The translations under genes and the position numbers were made by a program. A stretch of 58,188 nt of DNA from Roseomonas sp. GC11 (lineage in GTDB: Bacteria; Pseudomonadota; Alphaproteobacteria; Acetobacterales; Acetobacteraceae), in contig NZ_JANFNY010000031.1 in assembly GCF_024437745.1 (NCBI RefSeq), forward strand, positions 1-58,188, given 5' to 3'. Position 1 is the first letter of the stretch. Each line of letters begins with the position of its first letter. Below the pieces are notes generated by a model. That model saw only the letters and a program-made list of their open reading frames with translations. It ran no database searches and was not told where the DNA came from. Of the stretch, positions 40,930-49,030 are shown piece after piece.

Positions 40930-42903
40930 ATGAACGATCTGTTTGGCGGCCGTGGTGCCAAGGCGCAGGCCGGCGCTTCCTATTCGGCCAAGGATATCGA
41001 GGTGCTGGAGGGGCTGGAGCCCGTCCGGCGGCGCCCCGGCATGTATATCGGCGGCACCGACGAGAACGCCCTGCACCATCTGGCGGCCGAGGTGCTCGAC
41101 AACGCGATGGACGAGGCGGTGGCCGGCCATGCCGACCGCATCGAGGTCACGCTGGAGAAAGACAACTGGCTGACCATCCGCGACAATGGCCGCGGCATCC
41201 CGACCGACCCGCACCCGAAATTCCCGGGCCTCTCGGCGCTGGAGGTGATTCTCACCACCCTGCATTCCGGCGGCAAGTTCTCGGGCAAGGCCTATGACAC
41301 CTCGGGCGGGCTGCACGGCGTCGGCTCCTCCGTCGTCAACGCCCTGTCGGAGCGGCTGGAGGTGGAGGTGGCGCGCGACCGCACCCTCTTCACCCAGGCG
41401 TATTCGCGCGGCAAGCCGCTGGCCAAGCTGAAGAATGCCGGCGCGGTGCAGAACCGCCGCGGCACCACCATCCGCTTCCGGCCGGACCCGGAGATCTTCG
41501 GCGCGCAGCAATTCCTGGCCACCCGGCTGTTCCGCCTCTGCCGCTCCAAGGCCTATCTGTTCCGGGGCGTGGAAATCCGCTGGTCCTGCGACCCCGCCCT
41601 GGTGAAGGACGACACCCCTTCCCAGGCGATTCTGCACTTCCCCGGCGGCCTCTCGGACTTCCTGGCGGCGGCGGTGGAGAAGCGCGCCCCCGTCATCCCC
41701 GCCCCCTGGGCCGGGGAGACGCGCTTTCCCCAGGGCGCCGGGCGCTGCGAATGGGCCGTCACCTGGCTGGAGCAGGGCGAGGGCTTCCTGCACACCTATG
41801 CCAACACCATCCCGACGCCACAGGGCGGCACACATGAGGCCGGGCTGCGCGCCGCGCTGGTGAAGGGGCTGCGCGCCTATGGCGAGCTGCGCAAGGAGAA
41901 GCGCGCCGCCGCCATCACCGCCGAGGATGTCTTCGGCGGGCTGGCGGGCATGCTCTCCGTCTTCATCCGCGAGCCGCAGTTCCAGGGCCAGACCAAGGAC
42001 AAGCTGACCAGCCCGGAGGCGGCGAAGCTGGTCGAGCAGGGCCTGCGCGACCATTTCGACCACTGGCTGGCGGGGGACCCGGCGATGGCCGGCAACCTGC
42101 TCACCTGGGCGATCGAGCGCGCCGAGGAGCGCCTGCGCCGCCGTGAGCAGAAGGACACCCCGCGCAAGACCGCGACGCGCCGCCTGCGCCTGCCCGGCAA
42201 GCTGGCCGACTGCGCGCGCGAGGCGGCGGAGGGCACCGAGCTTTTCCTTGTGGAGGGCGATTCGGCCGGCGGCTCCGCCAAGCAGGCGCGCGACCGCGAG
42301 ACCCAGGCGGTGCTGCCGCTGCGCGGCAAGATCCTCAACGTCGCCTCGGCCAGCGCCGACAAGCTGCGGCAGAACCAGGAGCTGAAGGACCTGATCGAGG
42401 CGCTGGGCTGTGGCGCGGGGGAGAAGTTCGACATCAGCCGCCTGCGCTATGGCCGCGTCGTCATCATGACCGATGCCGATGTGGATGGCGCGCATATCGC
42501 CGCGCTGCTGATGACCTTCTTCTACAAGGAATTGCCCGAGCTGGTGCGGCAGGGCCGCGTCTTCCTGGCGCAGCCGCCGCTCTACCGCCTGGCCACCGCC
42601 GGCAAGACGCTCTACGCCATGGATGACGCGGAGCGCGAGAAGCTGCTGAAGAAGGCCTTCAAGCCCAGCCAGAAGGTGGAGGTCAGCCGCTTCAAGGGCC
42701 TGGGCGAGATGCCCCCGGCCTCGCTCAAGGAAACCACCATGGACCCGCGCAAGCGCACGCTGCTCCAGGTGGTGCTGCCGCCCGAGGAGCGCGCCCGCAC
42801 CTCCGAGCTGATCGAGGCGCTGATGGGCCGCAAGCCGGAGCTGCGCTTCAAGTTCATCCAGGAGAACGCCGCGAAGCTGGACCTGGAGGAAGTGGACGCC
42901 TGA
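40930..42903 (+). CDS. parE: DNA topoisomerase IV subunit B
   Basis: A 657-aa type IIA topoisomerase ATPase subunit. The GHKL ATPase has EVLDNAMDEAV, IRDNGRGIP and YDTSGGLHGVGSSVVNALS. The transducer and TOPRIM domain follow: LFLVEGDSAGGSAKQARDRETQAVLPLRGKILNV and MTDADVDGAHIAALL. The C-terminal block is RFKGLGEMPP. The length, and the lack of the large insertion of some GyrB proteins, favour ParE. Together with ParC it separates daughter chromosomes. It is the only essential-looking gene of its segment and is single; a DUF4347-like gene converges with it. Confidence 0.95.
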   Translation: MNDLFGGRGAKAQAGASYSAKDIEVLEGLEPVRRRPGMYIGGTDENALHHLAAEVLDNAMDEAVAGHADRIEVTLEKDNWLTIRDNGRGIPTDPHPKFPGLSALEVILTTLHSGGKFSGKAYDTSGGLHGVGSSVVNALSERLEVEVARDRTLFTQAYSRGKPLAKLKNAGAVQNRRGTTIRFRPDPEIFGAQQFLATRLFRLCRSKAYLFRGVEIRWSCDPALVKDDTPSQAILHFPGGLSDFLAAAVEKRAPVIPAPWAGETRFPQGAGRCEWAVTWLEQGEGFLHTYANTIPTPQGGTHEAGLRAALVKGLRAYGELRKEKRAAAITAEDVFGGLAGMLSVFIREPQFQGQTKDKLTSPEAAKLVEQGLRDHFDHWLAGDPAMAGNLLTWAIERAEERLRRREQKDTPRKTATRRLRLPGKLADCAREAAEGTELFLVEGDSAGGSAKQARDRETQAVLPLRGKILNVASASADKLRQNQELKDLIEALGCGAGEKFDISRLRYGRVVIMTDADVDGAHIAALLMTFFYKELPELVRQGRVFLAQPPLYRLATAGKTLYAMDDAEREKLLKKAFKPSQKVEVSRFKGLGEMPPASLKETTMDPRKRTLLQVVLPPEERARTSELIEALMGRKPELRFKFIQENAAKLDLEEVDA

Positions 42904-42917
42904 AAGGCGGCGCGGCG

Positions 42918-43457
42918 TCAGCCCGCCAGCAGGCGGGCGGGGCCGCTGCCGGGGCCGCTGCCCTGGCCGGGCGGCAGCAGCCAGCCCGGCACCTCCCGCA
43001 GCCGGTCGGGGCGGGCGAGGATACGGCCATCGGCGGCGGCGACATCGCGGCCCACCAGCCGGGCCAGGGCAGCCAGAAGCCGCCCGCCGGCGCTGCCATC
43101 CCCGGCGCCATCGGCCAGCACCAGCGCCGCGCCGGGCGCGAGGCCCTCCCCCAGCGCGGCCAGCATCCAGCCGCGATCCTCCAGCCCATTGGCCAGCCCA
43201 TCCACCACCAGCGTGGCGCTGCCGAGGCCAAGCCGGCCCGGCTCGGACAGGCCGCACAGCGTCAATTCCTGCAGGGGCGCCATCTCGGCCGCGACCTCCG
43301 CCGCCTGGGCCAGCCCGTCCCGCGCGGGGTCGAGCACCAGCACCGCCGTGCCTTCCCCCGCCGCGGTCAGCCGCAGCGTCCAGCCCGGCGCGCGGGGGTC
43401 GAGCACCAGCAGGCGGGTGGCGCGGGCGGGTTCAGGGGCAGCGGCATTCTGCGGCAT
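42918..43457 (-). CDS. Stand-alone DUF4347-like protein
   Basis: A 179-aa protein. RLLVLDPRAPGW, VLVLDPARDGLAQAAEVAAEM, LQELTLCGLSEPGRLGLGSATL and LAPGAALVLADGAGDGSAGGRLLAALARLVGRDVAAADGRI follow the order of DUF4347. That domain normally opens very large adhesins or RTX proteins. The usual SHG and YGC motifs are replaced here (CGLSEPG, ADGAGDG), so a caspase-like His/Cys pair, if DUF4347 has one, is lost. The Gly/Ser/Pro-rich tail ends the protein where a large protein would continue. It is thus either a domain remnant or a small binding protein. The match is by recognition only. Confidence 0.5.
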   Translation of the reverse strand: MPQNAAAPEPARATRLLVLDPRAPGWTLRLTAAGEGTAVLVLDPARDGLAQAAEVAAEMAPLQELTLCGLSEPGRLGLGSATLVVDGLANGLEDRGWMLAALGEGLAPGAALVLADGAGDGSAGGRLLAALARLVGRDVAAADGRILARPDRLREVPGWLLPPGQGSGPGSGPARLLAG

Positions 43458-43513
43458 GGCGAGTCCTTTCCAAGAAACTTCATCATCGCAGAGGGGAACT
43501 AACGGAGTATTGA

Positions 43514-43530
43514 TCCACCGCAGGTGGATG
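43514..43530. promoter_or_regulatory. Operator-like inverted repeat before the ABC substrate-binding protein gene
   Basis: ATCCACC-GCA-GGTGGAT, a perfect 7-bp inverted repeat in the 184-bp gap between divergent genes. A TTGACG lies 22 bp downstream (43553-43558) but without a good -10 box. Possible site for a regulator of the transporter. Confidence 0.35.
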
Positions 43531-43641
43531 TGAAGGGGGTGTGTCCATTCCTTGACGCCGGGTGAATCGCTTCCCGCGCCGCCGGGGCCGCTCTACTGTG
43601 GCGCCAACGGGAGAGCCGCCAGGCCTGAGGAGAACACACCG

Positions 43642-44595
43642 ATGAAACGCCGCCTTTTCCTGGGGGCCGCCGCTGGCGCGCTCGCCATGCCCTCTATCCT
43701 GCGCGCCCAGGGCCTGCCCAAGATCACCATCGGCATGTCGGGCTGGACCGGCTTCGCCCCGCTGACGCTGGCCGAGCAGGCCGGCCTCTTCAAGGCCAAC
43801 GGGCTGGAGGTCGAGACCAAGTTCGTCCCCCAGCGCGAGCGCAACCTGGCGCTGGCCGCCGGTGCGCTGAACTGCGTCGTCACCACCGTGGACACCATGG
43901 TGCTGTGGGGCAGCACCATGCCGCTGGTGCAGGTGCTGGTGCTCGACAAGTCGAAGGGCGGCGATGGCGTGGCGGTGCGCCCGAACATCGCCAGCTGGGC
44001 GGCGCTGAAGGGCAAGACCCTGGCCGTCGACGGGCCGGGCACCACGCCCTATTTCGTGCTGGCCTACATGCTGCGCGAGAACGGCCTGTCCATCAAGGAT
44101 GTGCAGACCGCGACGCTGGCGCCGCAGCCGGCGGCCCAGGCCTTCGTGGCCGGGCAGTTCGATGGCTGCTCCACCTATGAGCCCTATCTCTCCCAGGTGC
44201 GCGCCATGGGGGCCGAGAAGGGCCGGATCCTCTCCACCACGCTGGATTACCCCTGCGTCGTCGATACCCTGGCCTTCACCCCCGATTTCGTCGCCAGGAA
44301 TGCCGAGGCGGTGAAGCTGGTGGTCAAGAGCTGGTACGACGCCCTGGAGATGATCGGGAAGGAGCCGGAAAAATCCTTCGAGATCATGGGCAAGCGCGTC
44401 AACCAGTCGGGCGAGGCCTTCAAGGCCAGCGCCGCCTTCATCGACTGGCAGGACGCCGCCGAGAACAAGGCCTATGCCGCCGATGGCCTGCCGCAGTTCA
44501 TGGCCAAGGCCCTGGAAGTGCAGAAGGAAGCCGGTGTTATCCGGCAGGCGCCGGATCTGGCGAAGCTGCTCGACACGCGTTTCCTCGGCGGCTGA
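43642..44595 (+). CDS. ABC transporter substrate-binding protein (NitT/TauT type)
   Basis: A 317-aa periplasmic receptor of the SsuA/NMT1 type. The signal peptide has a twin-Arg-like start MKRRLFLGAAAGALAMPSILRAQG. The mature protein reads ITIGMSGWTGFAPLTLAEQAGLFKANGLEV, the opening of aliphatic sulfonate, nitrate or pyrimidine-precursor receptors. SAIL-type blocks (AALKGKTLAVDGPGTTPYFVLAYML, APQPAAQAFVAGQFDG) follow. It probably partners with the permease and ATPase at 46997-48600, from which it is split by two minus-strand genes. ATG 43642 is preceded by GAGGAGA. Confidence 0.93.
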   Translation: MKRRLFLGAAAGALAMPSILRAQGLPKITIGMSGWTGFAPLTLAEQAGLFKANGLEVETKFVPQRERNLALAAGALNCVVTTVDTMVLWGSTMPLVQVLVLDKSKGGDGVAVRPNIASWAALKGKTLAVDGPGTTPYFVLAYMLRENGLSIKDVQTATLAPQPAAQAFVAGQFDGCSTYEPYLSQVRAMGAEKGRILSTTLDYPCVVDTLAFTPDFVARNAEAVKLVVKSWYDALEMIGKEPEKSFEIMGKRVNQSGEAFKASAAFIDWQDAAENKAYAADGLPQFMAKALEVQKEAGVIRQAPDLAKLLDTRFLGG

Positions 44596-44623
44596 GCCGG
44601 GGGGGGGGGAAAGAAAGAGCAGC

Positions 44624-44695
44624 GTTCTTTTTTGGAAAAAAGAACCAAAAAACTTTTCCAGATCGCGTCCCGCCTCAGGATGGAGGCGGGGCGCC
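44624..44695 (-). repeat. Dispersed bidirectional hairpin element, copy J (reverse)
   Basis: Hairpin 3 in reverse (GTTCTTTTTT GG AAAAAAGAAC, 44624-44645), then CAAAAAACTTTTCCAG and the core GCGTCCCGCCTC/GAGGCGGGGCGC, in which one A-T pair became G-T. Located between the convergent receptor and outer-membrane protein genes; it reaches to 3 bp from the latter's stop. Confidence 0.78.
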
Positions 44696-44697
44696 CG

Positions 44698-45936
44698 TTA
44701 AAACGCCACGCTCAAGCCGGCCTGGAAGGCGTGGTAGCCGCCCTCCCCCGCGAGGTAGCCCAGGGAGAGGCGCACCGGCTGCGCCCGCCCCAGCACGGCG
44801 GAGAGGCTGTATTCCTGCCAGGAGGGCACGGCGGTGTCATGCCCGTTCAGGCGGGTATCGGCGATGCCGGCAGCCATGCGCAGCGGCCGGTCCGCCACCC
44901 GGCCCATCGGCCAGGAAAGGCTGGCGCTGTTGCGCCAGGCGGTGTTGTCCAGCTCGTACAGGACATCATAGTTGCGCAGCTTCATCGGCCGCGTCTGGTA
45001 GTGGCCGACGCCGGAACCCAGGGCCAGCACCATCTCGCCCGGCAGGGCGATGCGCAGGTCACTGGTGACGGCCGCGCCCTGCACCCGCGCCGCCGCCGCC
45101 AGCCAGGCGGAACTCACCGCGCCGAGCCGCAGCGCGGGCGTGACGGACCAGCGCAGGTCCGGCGTGGTCAGTAGGGGCAGCCGCACCCCCAGCGCCCCGC
45201 TGGCCGAGGCACGCTTGCCGCCACCGGTATTGCCGCGCTCCAGCTGAAGATCGAACAGAGCTTCCGGCCCATCCTCCCCGAAGGCGTAGGAGAGGGAGAG
45301 CGGCAGCATGGGAACGGTGGTGGAGGGGGTATCCTCCCGCTGGGCCATGAAGGCGGCCCCCAGGGCCGCATGCCAGCCGGCGGCGCGCGGCGTCATGTCT
45401 CCGGCATCGCCCGGCGGCAGCAGGCCGAGGTTGAAATCCGCCACCGCCGTGCGCTCCAGCATGGCGGTGGGGGCACCCGCCACCGGGTCCAGCGTGGTGG
45501 TGCGGACGGCGGCACTCATGATGCGCTTCAGCGCCTCCCGGTCCCCCTGCCCCTGGATGAAATGGATCAGCGCATCGCGCGAGGCCACGGGCGAACCGCT
45601 GTTGAAGGTGATGTCCACCCCCGCGGCGGGCACGCGCAGGCGGATGGCACCGGTGACGGCCGCGATATCGAAGCGGATCGCCACACCGCGCGCCATCAGG
45701 GAGACGGTGTAGGGCAGGCCCGGCGGCGGCAGGGCCGCGGTGGCCGCGGAACCCGGCTGCAACAGCTTCAGCAGCGCCATGGCATCATGCCCGCTGCCGC
45801 TCATGCGGCGGCCCAGGATGTCGAGCGTCAGGGTGAAGGGCTCGGTGGCCTGGGCGGCGGGGCTGGCGAGGGCGGCGAGCAGCAGCAGGGCCGGCAGGGC
45901 ATGCCGGCGGGCGGAGCGGGAGAAGGCGGGGCGCAT
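44698..45936 (-). CDS. Putative outer-membrane beta-barrel protein
   Basis: A 412-aa protein from ATG 45936 (an upstream ATG adds 28 Arg-rich residues and is less likely). It has a clear signal peptide (LPALLLLAALASPAAQA), a first part of about 150 residues without a known motif, and a second part of alternating hydrophobic strands ending in LSLGYLAGEGGYHAFQAGLSVAF. The terminal Phe is the BAM-recognised C-terminal signal of outer-membrane barrels. Family not recognised. It lies between the parts of one ABC system, so a role in substrate entry or efflux is possible but unproven. Confidence 0.65.
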   Translation of the reverse strand: MRPAFSRSARRHALPALLLLAALASPAAQATEPFTLTLDILGRRMSGSGHDAMALLKLLQPGSAATAALPPPGLPYTVSLMARGVAIRFDIAAVTGAIRLRVPAAGVDITFNSGSPVASRDALIHFIQGQGDREALKRIMSAAVRTTTLDPVAGAPTAMLERTAVADFNLGLLPPGDAGDMTPRAAGWHAALGAAFMAQREDTPSTTVPMLPLSLSYAFGEDGPEALFDLQLERGNTGGGKRASASGALGVRLPLLTTPDLRWSVTPALRLGAVSSAWLAAAARVQGAAVTSDLRIALPGEMVLALGSGVGHYQTRPMKLRNYDVLYELDNTAWRNSASLSWPMGRVADRPLRMAAGIADTRLNGHDTAVPSWQEYSLSAVLGRAQPVRLSLGYLAGEGGYHAFQAGLSVAF

Positions 45937-46029
45937 GCTGGCTCTTCTCCGCCGCTGACATTGCCGTGATGTTGACCGGGCGCTCTCTAACCGCCCGGCC
46001 TCCCGCATGCCAGCCCCCACACCGCCCGG

Positions 46030-46749
46030 TCAGGAGCGGCGGTAAAGCCCGTTGAAGGTCACATTGTGGCCGCCGCAATTGCCGGGCTGGTCGCCGCCCA
46101 CCACCAGATAGGGGCCATGGCGCTCCATCCAGAGGCGGCAGCCGAAGCGGGTCTTCTCATAGGGCACGGGCTTGCCGTCATCATCGAGGGCGAAGGCCAC
46201 CCGCCCCTGGCGCGGCACGACGCGGGTGGAAATGCTGCCGACATTCACCCCGCCCCGCTTCACCCGCTCGGGATCGGAGGCGCCCCAGCTGGCTTCCCCC
46301 TCAAGCTGGAGCCCGCCGCCGGGCGCGGCGGAGAGGGTGAGGGTCTCCTCCGCCCCGAAGCGCCAGCGCCCCACCCAATCCGCCGCGCGGTCGGAAATGA
46401 CGGGCAGCGGGTTGAGCGCCTCCTCCCGCATCCAGCCCCAGGTCACGCGCCCTCGCGGGCTGGCGAAGGTGACACAGGCCCAGCCCTTGCCATCCCGCCC
46501 GGCCAGCAGGACGGCATCCCCCGGCACCAGATAGGCATTGCTCCGGCAGGGCGCGCCAGCCTGCGGGCAGCGCGCCCCGTCCTCGTGGAAATAGAGGCGC
46601 GGCCCGGCCTGGGGCGCCACGGCCAGCGCCCCCTGCGGCGGCGTGTCGCCACCCGCCGGCTCACAGGCGGCACGGGCGAGGCCGGGCATCGCCAGCAGCG
46701 CCAGCCCGGCCAGCAGCAGGCGGCGGGCGGAGAGACGGAAGGGAATCAT
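46030..46749 (-). CDS. Secreted protein with SH3-like domain
   Basis: A 239-aa exported protein. The signal peptide is MIPFRLSARRLLLAGLALLAMPGLARA. The segment around residues 70-112 (AYLVPGDAVLLAGRDGKGWACVTFASPRGRVTWGWMREEAL) fits a bacterial SH3 domain. The remaining part has WVGRWRFGAEETLTLSAAPGGGLQLEGEASW, an extracellular lipocalin/META-like look, and six or so Cys that could form disulfides (RFGCRLW, PGNCGGHN). Family not recognised beyond SH3-like. It is 93 bp upstream of the outer-membrane protein gene on the same strand and likely cotranscribed. Confidence 0.65.
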   Translation of the reverse strand: MIPFRLSARRLLLAGLALLAMPGLARAACEPAGGDTPPQGALAVAPQAGPRLYFHEDGARCPQAGAPCRSNAYLVPGDAVLLAGRDGKGWACVTFASPRGRVTWGWMREEALNPLPVISDRAADWVGRWRFGAEETLTLSAAPGGGLQLEGEASWGASDPERVKRGGVNVGSISTRVVPRQGRVAFALDDDGKPVPYEKTRFGCRLWMERHGPYLVVGGDQPGNCGGHNVTFNGLYRRS

Positions 46750-46996
46750 GACGGTTCTCCTGGCGGGCCCGGGGATGGAGACGGGGGCAGAGGCGGGGGC
46801 AGAGGCGGACGGCACGCCCCGCAGCATGGCCGGACGAGGTTGCCGGGCGGTGACCGCGAGGGGCGCGCCCACCGGCCTGCCGCTTTCCTGGCCCCCGCTT
46901 TGCTTGCAGGCCCTGGATTGATTACCCGCCACAGGCTGGCATCCTGCGCCGGCCCTCCCGCGCCCACCCCGACCGACGACAGGAAAGCCCGTTGCC
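46750..46996. promoter_or_regulatory. Divergent promoter gap, SH3-like gene / ABC permease
   Basis: A 247-bp spacer between divergent genes. It contains short GC-rich tandem runs (GGGGCAGAGGCG repeated about 46784-46810). AGGAAAG at 46981-46987 is the ribosome-binding site for the TTG start at 46997. No clear operator found. Confidence 0.3.
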
Positions 46997-47770
46997 TTGG
47001 AACCGCTGAAACCCGTCCCCGCCTCGGCGCGAATCGCGCTGGGCATCGCCTTCTTCGTCCTGTTCATCGGCGCCTGGGCGCTGGTGACGGCGACGGGCTT
47101 CGTCCAGCCGCTCTTCCTCGCCTCGCCCTGGCAGGCGCTGGCCTCCGGCTGGTCGCTCTTCACCGAATACAATTTCATCGGCGATATCGGCATGACGGTG
47201 TGGCGCGTGCTGGGCGGCTTCGTGCTGGCCGCCGCGCTGGCCGTGCCGCTCGGCCTGCTGATGGGCGCCTACAAGCCGGTCGAGGCCTTTTTCGAGCCCT
47301 TCATCTCCTTCGCCCGCTACCTGCCGGCCTCGGCCTTCATCCCGCTGCTCATCCTCTGGGCGGGGGTGGGGGAGGCGCAGAAGCTGTCCGTCATCTTCCT
47401 CGGCAGCGTGTTCCAGGTCGTCATCATGGTGGCGGTGATTGCCGGCGCGACGCGGATCGACCTGGTGGAGGCCGCCTATACGCTGGGCGCGCGCCAGGGC
47501 GGCATCCTGCGGCGCGTCATCATCCCCGCCGCCGCGCCGCAGGTGATGGAGGCGCTGCGCCTCGTCCTCGGCTGGGCCTGGACCTATGTCATCGTCGCCG
47601 AGCTGATCGGGGCGCAGAGCGGCATCGGCCACATGATCATGGACAGCCAGCGCCTGCTCGACACCGGGCAGATGATCTTCGGCATCGTCGTCATCGGGCT
47701 GATCGGGCTGGTGACGGATTTCCTCTTCAAGGCGCTGAACCGGCGCCTCTTCCGCTGGGCGACGCTGTGA
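46997..47770 (+). CDS. ABC transporter permease (SsuC/TauC type)
   Basis: A 257-aa polytopic protein with five to six membrane segments. The permease motif is EAAYTLGARQGGILRRVIIPAAAPQVMEAL. The start is TTG 46997, with AGGAAAG 9 nt upstream; no ATG fits the family length. It forms the channel for the NitT/TauT-type importer. Its TGA overlaps the next ATG (TGATG at 47768-47772), so the ATPase is translationally coupled. Confidence 0.92.
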   Translation: MEPLKPVPASARIALGIAFFVLFIGAWALVTATGFVQPLFLASPWQALASGWSLFTEYNFIGDIGMTVWRVLGGFVLAAALAVPLGLLMGAYKPVEAFFEPFISFARYLPASAFIPLLILWAGVGEAQKLSVIFLGSVFQVVIMVAVIAGATRIDLVEAAYTLGARQGGILRRVIIPAAAPQVMEALRLVLGWAWTYVIVAELIGAQSGIGHMIMDSQRLLDTGQMIFGIVVIGLIGLVTDFLFKALNRRLFRWATL

Positions 47771-48600
47771 TGCCGGATACCCCTCCCCTCGCCCCCCCTC
47801 CCCTCGCCCATGGCCTGTCCGTCCGCGGGCTGACGCGCAGCTTCCCCGGCCAGGGCCGCGCCGCGCCCACGCTGGCGCTGCAACCCACCGATCTCGATGT
47901 CCGCCCGGGCGAGTTCGTCTCGATCCTCGGCCCCTCGGGCTGCGGCAAGTCCACGCTGCTGCGCATCGTCGCCGGGCTGGACCGGCCGAGCGGCGGCAGC
48001 GTCCACCTCAACGGCCAGGGCGTGACGCGGCCGGGGCCGGACCGGGGGATGGTGTTCCAGTCCTACACCCTCTTCCCCTGGCTGACGGTCGAGCAGAACA
48101 TCCTCTTTGGCCTGCGCGAGCGGAAGCGGCCGGAGAAGGAGGCGCGCGAGATCGCCGCCCGCTTCATCGCCCGCACCGGGCTGCGCGGCTTCGAGAACCA
48201 CTGGCCGCGCCAGCTTTCGGGCGGCATGCAGCAGCGCACCGCCCTGGCCCGCGCCCTGGCCAACGACCCCGAGATCCTGCTGCTGGACGAGCCCTTCGGC
48301 GCGCTCGACCACCAGACGCGCGAGCTGATGCAGGAACTCCTCCTGGAAGTCTGGGGCAGCGACACGCCGGAGGCGCGCAAGACCGTGCTCTTCGTCACCC
48401 ACGATATCGACGAGGCCATCTTCCTGGCCAACCGCGTGCTGGTGATGTCCGCCCGCCCCGGCCGGGTGAAGGCGGAAATCCCCGTCCCCCTGCCCTATCC
48501 GCGCGACTGGACGGTGAAGACCACCCCCATCTTCGCCGAACTCAAGGCCAGGCTGATGGCGGAAATCCGTGAGGAAGTGCGCAAGGCGGCTTTGGTTTAG
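47770..48600 (+). CDS. ABC transporter ATP-binding protein (SsuB/TauB type)
   Basis: A 276-aa ATPase. Walker A is GPSGCGKSTLLR, Q-loop MVFQSYTLFPW, signature LSGGMQQRTALARALA, Walker B ILLLDEPFGALD and switch His in FVTHDIDEA. The sequence FQSYTLFPWLTVEQNILFGL is typical of nitrate, sulfonate and taurine importers. It starts at ATG 47770, inside the permease stop. It energises import with the permease and probably the receptor at 43642-44595. Confidence 0.95.
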   Translation: MPDTPPLAPPPLAHGLSVRGLTRSFPGQGRAAPTLALQPTDLDVRPGEFVSILGPSGCGKSTLLRIVAGLDRPSGGSVHLNGQGVTRPGPDRGMVFQSYTLFPWLTVEQNILFGLRERKRPEKEAREIAARFIARTGLRGFENHWPRQLSGGMQQRTALARALANDPEILLLDEPFGALDHQTRELMQELLLEVWGSDTPEARKTVLFVTHDIDEAIFLANRVLVMSARPGRVKAEIPVPLPYPRDWTVKTTPIFAELKARLMAEIREEVRKAALV

Positions 48601-48608
48601 GAAGAAGC

Positions 48609-48724
48609 GTTCTTTTTAGAAAAAAGAACCAAAAACCTTTTTTCAGTTGGCGTCCCGCTTCAGGCCTGAGGCGGGACGCCAAACGGAAAAAGTCTTTTTG
48701 CTTCTTTTTCTTCAGAAAAAGAAG
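48609..48724 (-). repeat. Dispersed bidirectional hairpin element, copy K (reverse, full length)
   Basis: The order is reversed: hairpin 3 (GTTCTTTTT AG AAAAAAGAAC, 48609-48629), GC-rich stem TTTCAGTTGGCGTCCCGCTTCAGG with CCTGAGGCGGGACGCC (about 48641-48683), then hairpin 1 (CTTCTTTTTC TTCA GAAAAAGAAG, 48701-48724). It fills the gap between convergent ATPase and DUF1289 genes. Confidence 0.82.
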
Positions 48725-48728
48725 GCAT

Positions 48729-48935
48729 CTATTTCTTTCTTCTGGCTTCTTCCCCGACCCTATGCCCTTCCCCCGCCATGGCGTCCAGCCGGGCCGGCAG
48801 GGCGGCGCGGATGGCCTCCCGGTAGGCGGGGATTTTCTTCCAGGCCTTGCGCTCCGGCTTCGTCATGCCGCAGCCGAGGCACCAGCCGGTTTCCTCGTCG
48901 AAGTCGCAGACCTTGATGCAGGGGCGTTCGCTCAT
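48729..48935 (-). CDS. DUF1289 domain protein
   Basis: A 68-aa protein from ATG 48935. The family's Cys pattern is present: PCIKVCDFDEETGWCLGCGMTKPERKAWKKIP, with Cys-x3-Cys and Cys-x2-Cys that suggest a small metal or Fe-S site. Function unknown; it is found across proteobacteria as a short solitary gene. It converges with the ABC ATPase gene. Confidence 0.9.
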   Translation of the reverse strand: MSERPCIKVCDFDEETGWCLGCGMTKPERKAWKKIPAYREAIRAALPARLDAMAGEGHRVGEEARRKK

Positions 48936-49030
48936 GCCCGCCATATGGCGCCGGGGGCGGCGGAGGCGAGCGCGGGGCTGCCATGCGCTGCCCCCTGGAC
49001 GATCGGCGCCGCGCGGCCAAGTCTGGGTCC

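Noticed and set aside
43514-43530. ATCCACC/GGTGGAT repeat considered as paired DnaA boxes like those at 50.3 and 50.8 kb
   Set aside because: Only a single short palindrome, without the TT at the outer ends of a DnaA box and without AT-rich DNA nearby.
2111-48724. Hairpin elements considered as insertion sequence ends
   Set aside because: No transposase ORF or target-site duplication is visible, and all copies are short and gene-free.
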